Source: Akebia trifoliata (taxonomy: Eukaryota; Streptophyta; Magnoliopsida; Ranunculales; Lardizabalaceae). From it: DNA of 64,000 nucleotides. The translations under genes and the position numbers were made by a program. Positions within the stretch are counted from its first letter, which is position 1. Every line of letters starts with the position of its first letter. A model generated the notes under the pieces. That model ran no database searches. It was not told the DNA's origin and was given only the letters and a program-made list of their open reading frames with translations. The DNA is taken from assembly GCA_017979445.1 (NCBI GenBank), contig CM030713.1, positions 30,533,915-30,597,914 on the forward strand. The letters run 5' to 3'. Shown piece by piece: positions 37,201 to 47,676 of the stretch.

Positions 37201-39220
37201 GTAAATATTGCAAAGAATAAGAGGAATTTTTGGTAGCTTGTGTTAGGGTAATGTTGCTATTACAAGCTAGGGTAATGTTGCTATTACTCTTTGAGAACCT
37301 TGATTCTTTTTCCTCTCATTTTTGCTATACACAAAATTGATCAAGTTTACCAAAAAGAACAAGAAAAGGTGACTAGAGATATTTGGAATTGTTGTGTTAA
37401 ATGGGGGAAGGAAAATATGCTATCATTTTGTCCCTCCTTGTCTTTTTATAAGTTCCTGTTCCTATGGCAGAAAATTATGTTATGGCCAACAAGGGGTTTG
37501 AGCTCAAGGGAGGCCCTGGCCAATTCACCCAACACTCCTTGGTTCTGCTTCCACGTTTTGTTTTATTGAAACAAAATGGATAATCTGTGCTGGGTTCCAT
37601 TATTAATTTAAATTCCACTAGATTACCAGTATAATAGAAATGTCAGCTTACAAAGGCTACTAACCCTGTTATTTGAATTTTTCTATAATAGAAAAAAAAA
37701 AAAAAAAAACATGATATTTTTGCTCCAAAAATCATCTATCTTCAACCTCTTCAATATTTACGTAAAAACATTTTCTGGAAAACCCATATTTTTTACCTCT
37801 AAATCCTAGCTCGTCCCCCATCTTAACTCCATTGTTTTAACCTTGGATGTATTTGGCAAAATCATCTTGGGCAAGAATGTCCGTACGATTTATTGATAAA
37901 AAGACTATCATTTAATAGTGAAAATAGAGTAATTTGCCAAATTGGATGGAGAACAATAAGAGTTACTTCTGAACAAGAGGAATTTGGGTCGTATTTTTAT
38001 TGACTCAGGATCCTTGTTAGCAATCTCCCGGTTAATTCTTTTTTTTTTTTTAATGAAAGTATTTTTCTATTCTAAATAATTCACGGAATTTAACTTTGAA
38101 AAGAATAAAATGCAATTTTATGACTTTTTATAAACTCGGTGGAAAAAAAAAATGCTACTATAACTTGTTGTATATTGCATAGTGTATATTTATAACTTAT
38201 AATTTGTTACACTAGACCGTTTCAAAATTTGGAAGGAATCCATCTTTTTAGGTGACAAATGTCCCTTTTATCTTAAAAAGAAAAATAAGGACATGTTCTT
38301 CTACATTTATTTAAGATCACATTTTAATTTTTCAAATTGATGATTTATCCCTTGACTTTGATCTTCTTTTAAAAATCAATGGAACAATAACCTCAATGTC
38401 CTCATTATCACCACCATCATTATTACCATCACTTTCACCATTAGCATAACCAATTTCATCATCACTATCATATGGTCAAAAATTTTAAATGAAATAGATA
38501 ATACACGTATGAAGCATATGCCGCATATTTTTCATTTATTGAATTTTTGTCCAAATTTTAAACCGGATTTCAAAATCGAATAAAACTCAAATTTTTAACG
38601 AATTTTTACCGTGTATTCCGAATTGCTAACAAGCTCAGGATCCAATACTTCTAAAATAGGATAGGTGTCCAAGTTTTGGTTGGTGTTTAAAACACCTTAG
38701 ACTCAGCCGTTCAGGTAGCCTAATGAACTTATTTCCTAATCAAATTGTGCCTAATTATACAAATGAATCTTGACTCATATTTTTTTTAATAAGTAAATCA
38801 ATTATATTAAAATAAAGACCGGTTGAGATAACTAGCCACTCTCGATTCATTTTTATTAGTCCCTCGGAGAAATCCACACATGGGTGGGTACACATACCTC
38901 AAAACATTCACCCAACCCAAACCCGGAAAGGTGATACCAAATTTGTTGCTTTTAAAATAGGCGAGAGTGCGAGACATGCATTTGTACACTAAAACAGCCA
39001 CACCATTTCCATTTGTGCAAGAAAAGATAGTAGAGACTTAAAATTCAGTCTTAGAAGTTAAGAGATGAAGAAGAAAGAAAGAAAGAACATGTCCACAGAA
39101 GAAGGAAAAAAAATAACAAGAGAAAATCAAAGACAAAGCCCCTCCTCCCTCCTCCTAATAATATTCCTCATCCTCACCCAACTAAACTCCCAAAACGCAC
39201 ACAACATACATGATATGGAA
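37201..39220. other. CX9C 3' UTR and AT-rich intergenic DNA
   Basis: The first few hundred bases are probably 3' UTR; the GTAATGTTGCTATTAC phrase occurs twice near 37250. A plus copy of the TGATGACAT family (GATGATTTATCCCTTGACTT) lies near 38339. An ATC/CAC-rich run sits at about 38400-38470. No gene is seen. Confidence 0.45.
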
Positions 39221-40195
39221 TCAAAAGGTGGAGAAGGAGGAGGCATCGAGAGGATGAATGAGGTAAGTGAGCACTAGTGCCACCACCATCAGCACACATG
39301 CAATTCCTTGGTCTATCGATCTCCCTACAACAACATTAACACCCACAACAAATACACATCCACAATTAGCCACAACTCAATTGGAATTCAGCCATCTTGG
39401 CTTAAATAAGGAAATTATAAAAAATAAAAATAAAAATTCAAACTTTGCATTAGAAATGGAAATGAGCACATATGCAAGCAAGCATTAGACAAGCAGCCCA
39501 ATTGTGTGTAGAGAGGGAGAACCTTCAAAGACAAGTTTGGATATTCAGAGGAAACAGCCATGAAAATGCGTGAATAAACCTCAAAGGAACAACACGAAAA
39601 TTGTAATTTAAGTAGAAAATGAATAAATAAAAGAATTCCAGAGTTAATTTAGAGAAAAGTAGTATTGGAAAAGATATTAAATAATCCATGGATGATGAGT
39701 ATATAAAGGATCTTTAATAAGGTCACAATTATTTCAAGAAAAAAACGTATAAGGAAATAGCCTTAAATACAGGAAGTAATCTTGGAACAAACATGACCAT
39801 GGAACCAAAAAAACGACATAGATGCCCTAAATATCGAATTTTCAATTAAAAACAGTCTTGATTTGAAAAGAAAAAAAAGATAAAGCAGATCTACTGAAAA
39901 CATCAAATTGCTAATGAATCAAAAAAGAAAAAAGAAAAACGTAGATAACATTATACAAACCTAATCAACCAACAAAAAAACACTCCAAAAACTAGAAAAC
40001 CACCAAGAAACAAGACAGATTCTCGTAATGAAACAGAAAAAATAATAATAATCAGATCTGAGAGGGAGAGAGATTACCATCGCTAGTAGGAGCAGGAGCT
40101 GGAGCCATGGTCTGAGCCTGAACAGCAGGCAAGATAATACTGAAAACGAGAGCAACGATCACCATTAATCCAAAGGAAACCCTAGAAACCGCCAT
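39221..40195 (-). CDS. Arabinogalactan peptide (AGP16/20/22 family)
   Basis: A cell-surface proteoglycan core. Two exons (40195-40078 and 39324-39221) give 73 residues. A signal peptide (MAVSRVSFGLMVIVALVF...VQA) precedes a very short mature core, AQTMAPAPAPTSDG, whose Ala-Pro repeats are the expected hydroxyproline glycosylation sites. A GPI-attachment signal follows: SIDQGIACVLMVVALVLTYL then IHPLDASSFSTF. The SIDQGIA..VLM..ALVLTYLIHPLDAS block is diagnostic for the family. The intron after TSDG sits where it does in Arabidopsis relatives. The only oddity is Cys in place of the usual Tyr or Ala in GIACVLM. Confidence 0.92.
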
Positions 40196-40350
40196 TTCTC
40201 CTTAATTTCTCTCTAACAGAAACAAACCCTAACAAAGAACACAATGAAATCGATCTCTCTCCGTACGGAACCTGCGATGACTCCAAATAGCCACGCAGCG
40301 ATTCTTCGGGTTCGAGAGAGTCTAATAATGTTTGTTTCTAATGGGAACCC

Positions 40351-40359
40351 CTTTTTATA
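40351..40359 (-). promoter_or_regulatory. TATA box of the AG peptide gene
   Basis: TATAAAAAG on the minus strand, about 156 bp before the start codon. It would place transcription start near 40322 and leave a leader of about 125 nt. Confidence 0.5.
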
Positions 40360-40702
40360 ACCAAGTCAGGCCCTCCATGAAATGGGGCCCACCACTCATT
40401 TTTATGTGGGCCCACTCGCATATCTTTGCCCTCTCTCCACATGTGATCCATTTTGCTTATTACCTACGCTCGCTAGTCTGTCTTTTTCGTTGTCGACAGC
40501 TTGTCAGACCTAATACTTCCACGTGTCATTAATATATTATACCATATTGTATTTTAAACTATTTTTGCTTTCTTTAGCATTGCGTGGCATTTCTTTTTGA
40601 TGGGCTGCACGTAAAAACAGCCTGATTGGTTATTTTTAAAGCAGTTTGTACTTGTAGGGTTGGCAACGGATCGGATCTAATACCAAATCGATACCAATCT
40701 AA

Positions 40703-41758
40703 GGGCCTGTGTGGATTGACTTTTCTAAGTACTTCTGACTTTTGCGGGGAGTCAGAAGCACTTTAAAAGTGTTTGGATAAATTACTCCTAGAAAAAATTA
40801 CTTTACTGTGGAGTCATTTTAGTGCTTTTTCACGGAATACCGATAGTGCTACTTCTCTAAACTACTCTTGCGCGGAGCCACAAAATATTGTCAAAATGAC
40901 GAGATTAGGACAAGTATGCTCCTCATAAATTTCAAAAATTACAAATCTACCCTCAAAAAGCAATTGAAATAATATTATATTACTATCCATTGATATGATG
41001 GTAGTCTTTTGGTGTAACATTTGGGACAAGTATACCCCTCATAAATTTTGAAAATTACAAGCATACCCTTAAAAATGCAATTGCAATAATACTATATTAC
41101 TATCCATTGATGTGGTGGTAGCTTTTTAGTATAGCATTTGGGACAAGTATGTCCATCATAAATTTTGAAAATTACAAGCATACCCTCAAAAATGCAATTA
41201 AATAATATTTTATTATTATCCATTGATGTGGTGGTAGTCTTTTAGCGTAGCATTTGAATTTGAATTTCTAACTCCCCCAATTGCTTACTCAATGATTTAT
41301 CCATGAGCATTCTAACTATGGTTGAAATTTTCTTATTGGAAAATTGATGTGAACAATTACACACAAATTTACTATCCATTGATGCGGTGAAAGCTTCTTC
41401 ATATTTTTAGTGGTTGTATATATTTGCTCACAATATTTTCTATTTATTATAATTGTTGGGTATTTATATTAGTTTTTATGGATAAAAACAATAACTTTTA
41501 TTTCTTTTGAAGAATAATTTGTTGAGTTATAATGTTAATAATAGTAACTGATACTTCTAAGGGCATTTTGATCATTTAAACAGAATTCAAAATAGTTTCC
41601 AATCACAAAACTCTATCAAAAGTACTTCTAACAGTACTTTTCAGAACCTGCATCCTAACACACAACAGTTATCCACTTACTCCAGGCAGTACTTAAAAAA
41701 GTACTTATGAAAGTACTTATGTTCTAAGTACTTCTGGCTCCTGTATCCACACGGGCCC
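40703..41758. mobile_element. PIF/Harbinger-like element, 1,056 bp, TAA duplication
   Basis: The terminus GGGCCTGTGTGGATTGAC pairs with the right end, which reads back as GGGCCCGTGTGGATACAG. TAA flanks it at 40700-40702 and 41759-41761. AAGTACTT motifs crowd both sub-terminal regions. A tandem triplication occupies the centre. No transposase is seen. Confidence 0.78.
40907..41255. repeat. Three tandem copies of a 116-bp unit
   Basis: GGGACAAGTAT begins units at about 40907, 41023 and 41140. Each continues through CTCATAAATTT, TACCCTCAAAAA, TACTATCCATTGAT and GGTAGTCTTTT. A partial fourth (ACTATCCATTGATGCGGTG) occurs near 41370. The array lies inside the Harbinger-like element. Confidence 0.85.
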
Positions 41759-42153
41759 TAAATTTTTTAATATATGATCTGGATCCATCCATTTATTATT
41801 TTTAGAACAAAATCCGATCCGACTAAATGTTAAATCAATTCAAAACCGATCCGATCCAATTAAATGCAATTTACGAATTTGGTGTTCATGTTAATATATG
41901 AGTCCCCCAAAAGATTCACACATAGTGAGAGATCTAATGAGAAGTAAGAGTTGAGAAGAGAGAATATGTAATACATATAAGTCTTTTTTTTTTTTTTAAA
42001 TTATTGAATCGGACTTGGATTAATTTTAAATCGATCCGAGAATTTATTGGACTACAATTTTCGATTCGAAAAAATCAAATTTTAGATTTAAATCCTATTT
42101 TCGGATTTGAACGGATCAGGTACCATGGAAAATCCGACCCATTGCCAACCCTA

Positions 42154-44589
42154 GCTCTTCTTGCCATAACTTTAAAACTTGTCCCATTCGACTCGATTCA
42201 TTTCAATGCAATTGAAGGTGGCTCATCCTTAGAATTTATTTAAGCCAAATTGTTGAGTCAAAACGTCAACTTATCCCAATCGACTAGAAAATGCACCTAC
42301 TCGAGTTGGAAGACTTGGTTATGTTTTTATATTAATATTTTTGGATAACAAAATATAAATTATGTTAAAATATTAAAAAAAATTATATTTATTTGACTAG
42401 TGAAGTCATTACAAGAAAATTTATTTAAAAATAATAATTAAATTGATTTTGAATTTGCAAGAGGCTCTTATCTCATTATGATATTAAAGAAAATATTTTT
42501 ATAATTTCAATAAATTAATTTGACCCTTAGAATTCTGCATGTATCGTTTTATCCATTTTAGTTAAAAATTCTAATAATTAATAAGTTTAAATGTGTTGTG
42601 GGAGCATTTTTCCTACAATTGAAAGGGTCCCAACTCAATGAACTGAGACAAAAACAATTAAAAACAGATTGAGTCTATACAAATCAAAAATTTTAAATCC
42701 TCCTAACCGAATTGAAATCGTATTAAAATTTTGTCCAATTAAATGGAGCCTTTCTCCAAGAATAAATGAAGTTTTTTGAGCAAAGAAAACCTCTATAAGA
42801 AGTCTTTCCTTGAAGATATGATTTCAACTCCTTACCATTAGAAGGAACACTCATCTTTATAGGAATGATGTTTATATGGTATGTTTTGATTGGACTTTCT
42901 TAAATAAGTCGTTTTCTACATAACACATAGTCCAATATGTTTAGTTTCCAATCAAAAAGTGTCATGAGACATCGTTTGTTGCTATAAGAATAAGACACCT
43001 TTCTAGATTGTGCTGGCAAAGAATGAGAAGGGCATTGTGTATTCACTAATGAATTACTTCTAAGGGTTGGGCTCCTAACCTAAGCTTTCATACCATACAA
43101 TACGTGTAGATATGCAAAAAATTATCACGATCAAAGTCTTATCTAAAATATTTGGGATTGATTAAATAAATCTTGTTCGTCCTTTTTTATTTTCTCTAGA
43201 GCATATTTTTTGTTGATGGGGTTTTGGGCCAATAGGCCTAACTAGGTAAACACATACCAGGTAAACATGGATAATTCTTTATTGGTGGACAACGAGGGGG
43301 CTTGAACTTATGACCTTTCTCTTTTTGGAGGGATGTCTTGATCACTGTGCCCATTATGTTTTATGTCATTGAATGTGCATTCATATATCAACCTACATTC
43401 TTTTTTGATCTTCCTCTTGCTCTCTTTGAACTTCATCCTAATCTTTATTGTAATTAGATAATAACAAGTCTTCATTGAAAATACCAAAATCATCTCAATT
43501 GACTTTTTCACAATTTATCGTCTATTGGAGTTATTCCTACATTTTCTTGAATGTGTTATGAGTGAGCATCAAGTAAGAATGTACCAAGGACATCCCATTA
43601 AATGCATAAGATTAATGATATGCACTCTTTTTTTTTTTGAATTAAGAAACACGATTATTACTAGTTATGGACCAAGTTTCTTCTTACACGGAAATATTGA
43701 GTACTTGCTTACATGCTTTAAAATTACGTTTCGTTTCGATTTGTATCGGTTAGAACGTCTCAGAATTTCAACCTTCTGAGACGATACATCCTTGGAATCA
43801 AAACATTCATGGTTTCGATTCTAAGGTTCTATTTTCTTTTGTGAATTTGACTATTTTGCACATACTTTTTTATGAATCTAACTATTTTAGAGGCGAAGGG
43901 GAGGGGGAAGAGGGAGAGAGAACAAGTTTGAATGGATATGATTTTTCTGATGGAGAGTCGTCTTTGATTTTTCGATCGCTACCACTACTATTGCCACCAG
44001 AAAGTAGGGTTGAGAGAGAAAGAGAGAGGATCATTAGTGCCGAAGTACATACCTAGATAATCTTCTTCTTCTTCTTCCTTTTTCTTTTCTTGTTTTGTTA
44101 TTTTTAAAATGGAGAGCATTCGATGATTTGAAATATCGTGTTTTAAATAACTATATTCCTTGAATTCAATCTCTCTTCAAAGACTCAAGGGATTTAGAAA
44201 GGACTCCCTTATATTTAAGTAAACACTTTAGAAATCCTTCTATTTTCAAACTGATGACACACCCCTTGACCTAGTGTGATCCTCTCAAAGACTTAATATA
44301 AATTTTCCAAATGTTTTGTATGTATCAGAATGTTTTAGTAATGTCTTAGAAATATTTTGGTATCATTTCAATTTTTGAGAAATGTGGAACATTGAAACAG
44401 AACGAGATTTTAAACCAGGCTTGCTTATAATAGGAACTGGTCTTATCCTGTATGGAGGGAACGAGATTCATAATGGAAGAAGAGGAACATCTTGAATATA
44501 TCCGTAATTGACATAAATAATAATTTATCAATTTCATTCAAAAGTAACTGTTGTCTTCTAGTGGTAAATGTAAGATTATTTTGTAAAAG
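42154..44589. other. Intergenic DNA, mostly featureless
   Basis: A possible minus-strand SINE scrap lies near 43270-43360 (box B-like AAGTTCAAGCCCC). A GA-rich tract sits at about 43875-44040. A plus copy of the TGATGACAT family lies near 44250 (CTGATGACACACCCCTTGAC). No gene is supported. Confidence 0.4.
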
Positions 44590-44677
44590 AACAATGCTAA
44601 AGTGACCTCAAAGTTGTACCTCACATCGCCTATCTTGACGTGAAAGTGTATACGAACCATAAATGATTTTCATCGAA
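44590..44677. repeat. Left half of a shared-core MITE
   Basis: AATGCTAAAGTGACCTC, then CTTGACGTGAAAGTGTATAC and GAACCATAAATGATTTTCAT, the same order as in the copy at 26521-26640. It stops at the loop. Confidence 0.6.
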
Positions 44678-44927
44678 TTCTTTGTAAAAATATTCAAAAC
44701 ATTTAAAATCAATTATTCTTCACTTCATGAAGCCAATAACATTAATGAAATTCTTATTTTTGCAGTTTTGAGATCAATGGATATTAAAGAAGGCCTCTAG
44801 GGATTCATTTATGTGTTTTAATACTAATTTAAATATTTTAATTAAAGTTATACGAAAATTTTAAATGACCATCCAAAGGGTAACGTTTTTAAAATTAGGA
44901 TATAAATTGGGCGGGGGGAGGGAGGAT

Positions 44928-45072
44928 ACAGGATTTACTGTAATTCTCACAATTTTGACGTGACATGCATACATAACCATAGATGATTTTTATTCGTATC
45001 ACGAACAAACATATCTACGATTACGTGCACATTACACATCAGAATTGTGAGAATTGCAGTAAAAACCCTGTG
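44928..45072. repeat. Shared-core hairpin MITE, 145 bp
   Basis: ACAGGATTTACTGTAATTCT at the left pairs with the right end, which reads back ACAGGGTTTTTACTGCAATTC. The arms continue through CTCACAATTTTGACGTG. The loop has CCATAGATGATTTTTATTCG. Confidence 0.78.
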
Positions 45073-45079
45073 TGACCTC

Positions 45080-46062
45080 GACATTTGTGTTAAATGATAT
45101 ATATTTTAACACTATAGACTTAATGGTCCATGACTTTCAAAATTTGGTTTTAATAGTCATTCTTCCTTTATTTTTTTTTCGTATTGAATGGGTAAGAGCA
45201 CGTTAGGCTTGTAGTGGGTGAGTGCGACGCACTACCGATACGCGTTGATTCAGCCATGATTGAACTTTCTGTGTTGACGTGTCCCACAATCTCGTGAAAA
45301 AACTTTGAAGAGGTCGGCCGCTTCAAAATTTTTAAGATACCCTCTCCGTTAGGTTACACGTGGTATATCAAAAAAGATATTTCAACTTTTGCCGGAAATG
45401 TAAGCGTAGAATAAATTTAAAATGCCACATGTCTCATAACGAGGTGTGTTCCTTCAAAATTTTCAAAAATCTAATCTGGCCCAAAGGATACAAAATCAAC
45501 TTTTTTTTTTAGCCATGTTGAGCCATTTCCGCATACACGTGGCAACATACAAAGAATGTTCAGACGTTCACTTTGACTTTTATAAAATTATTATTAAAAA
45601 AAATGTTAAATTAGACCATTTTATTGGACGGTCTTCCTATACTAAATACTTCAATTTTGATTGATGGGCCCACTGATCAAAGGAACCTTGATATGATTGT
45701 GACCTTCAAACATCTGATCGTATATGATAGAAAGATCTGGAACATCAACTTGGTGTGTTCTACTCCTTAGATGAGTAGCGTATATAAATATTTTTTTTTA
45801 TGTATAAAGCTAACACACAAGCTTAGACGTATTATTCGCAAGTAAAAAAGACGTTATTTTACCGATAAATTGAAAATAACGCTAAATTGACAGTTTAGAA
45901 AATCAAACGCGCAAGCCGTTATTGGTAAAACCGTGTAAGATATCACTGTTCCGTTGTACGGTTACCGGTTACAGCTACTACGGTCCGGTTTTGTTGCGAA
46001 AGCTGCGTACAATTAGAGTTGTACGAAATCATGCATGCCTGCCACGTCATCAATAGACTTTT
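45080..46062. other. Intergenic DNA, nothing recognised
   Basis: Somewhat GC-richer at 45180-45350 and 45900-46050, without coding or repeat signals I can name. Confidence 0.4.
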
Positions 46063-46925
46063 AATGATGAGTTTTAAACATACCCCTCCATGATTAAAAG
46101 AATATATTAGACACCCCTACTAATTAAAATGACTCATATACTCTTAATTTTTTTTCTCTTAGAATCAATCATCTTCATCCTTGATTCTTGGGTGTTTGGT
46201 TCGAATTAATCTTGACTATTGTTGTCGTTGTAAAATGTATTTTATGATGTAGATAGTCTCTGAGAATTAAAAGAAATAACATGAGAATCATTTCTGATTC
46301 TTTATGATTTTGATTCCTTGATTATAAAAAAATTTGATCAATAATTCGAATCAAATGATTCATCAAATTCTAAAATTTGATTATAAGCCAAAATCAGATT
46401 TTAGAATCCTAACCAAAAACCCCCTTCTTTTTGAAAAATAATCATTTTCAACTTTAGGATTCAATTTTCAAACTTAAGAGTAAGACTTTTTTTTTTTTTT
46501 TTTCTCAAAAAATAAAAATGCAAAAGTTTGGGTTGAAAATTTTGAGGTTTTCAAACCCTTGGTTAAAATGATATCCTAAATGATGGATTGAAAATAGAGT
46601 TGAATAGGATTGAACAAGTTTAACATGGAAGTTAAAGAGATTGAAGATAATGTTATTTGAGAGAAAATGAAAAATATTTTCAACTAATGTTTCTAAAAAG
46701 AAACGGTTGACTTTCCAATCTAAATTCTTCATAAATAAAAAATTAGATTGGGTACTAGGGTTTAAAGGTTGTAAATTAAATCTTATGGTTGAAAATAAAA
46801 TTCCTCCTGATTTTAGCGTGGAAGATGAGGGTACATAGATCATTTTCTATTATAATAGTCGGGGGTGTGTAAGGTATAATTTAAATTTTTTTGGGGGTAT
46901 TTTTAAATCACTTATTAACTCATCA
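46063..46925. repeat. Long-inverted-arm element, about 860 bp
   Basis: The left arm, TGATGAGTTTTAAACATACC then CCCTACTAATTAAAATGA, is echoed by the right arm reading back TGATGAGTTAATAAGTG, AAAATACCCCC and CCCCGACTATTATAATAG. The arms are about 80 bp and diverged. The interior is AT-rich without a transposase. A MULE-derived MITE is one possibility. Confidence 0.45.
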
Positions 46926-47676
46926 CCACTACAACCGTTAAATTTCATGGATGATGTGGCACGCATGCATGACTTCTCACAACTCCTATTCTGCGAACAC
47001 TTCGCATCAAAATGATTCCCTGAATTTAAAATTAAGGACGAAATTCGCGGGAACGCTTTATAAAGACATCCAAAGAAAACGGACTTTTCAAAGACGACGC
47101 CTTCAACCAAAATAAACCAACAAGTGTTGGGTCTCAGGTCTCCAAGAATCCTCCAATTTTTCCAAACAAAGGAATCAAAAAAAAAAAAAAAGCCCCTCGA
47201 TTACTCCGTCTTTTGATCCCTTTTTCTTTTTCTTTTGATTTTGATGTCTCTGATGTTGAAATCGTCTCCTCTTTTGATAATTTCATGTTGTTCTAGATGA
47301 TGATTTGACTTCCACAATGAATTGGATCCCCTAAATTCCGTGTATTTGACCAGAATTTGTCCAAATTTGCTCTTCATCTGATACCCAAGATTTAATCATC
47401 CCTTCTTTGATTGATTTTGAATTTTTTCCTTCTTTGTATTTGACCGAATTTCTTTCAATCCGGTGTGAATCTGTGTTTTCTTCGATACCCATTTGTTGTT
47501 TCTTTGTTTTTCGATTAGGGATTGAGCGGATCCGACTGCACGTTGGATTTCGCTGAATTTCATGAAAATTTCGGAAAAAATTCTAGAGAAATTTGTTTGT
47601 TATTCACAAGATTTGGACTGAAATTCGTGTTTTCTCCAATAACCAATTTGCGATTCTCCCTTCTCTCTAATCTGTG
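46926..47676. other. Upstream region and leader of the MLKL gene
   Basis: From about 47200 the plus strand is T/C-rich and resembles a 5' UTR running to the ATG at 47677. No TATA box is obvious. Confidence 0.4.

Larger units (their letters stand above)
40655..42153. mobile_element. hAT-like element carrying a nested Harbinger-like MITE
   Basis: The left end TAGGGTTGGCAACGGATCGG mirrors the right end, which reads back TAGGGTTGGCAATGGGTCGG (17 of 20). GATCCGATC-type sub-terminal repeats lie inside both ends. The flanks GTACTTGT and GCTCTTCT match only 5 of 8, so the target duplication is weak or eroded. Without the nested insert the element is about 440 bp. Confidence 0.7.

Noticed and set aside
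40655..42153. A confident 8-bp hAT target duplication for this element
   Set aside because: The flanks agree at only 5 of 8 bases, so I rely on the inverted ends instead.
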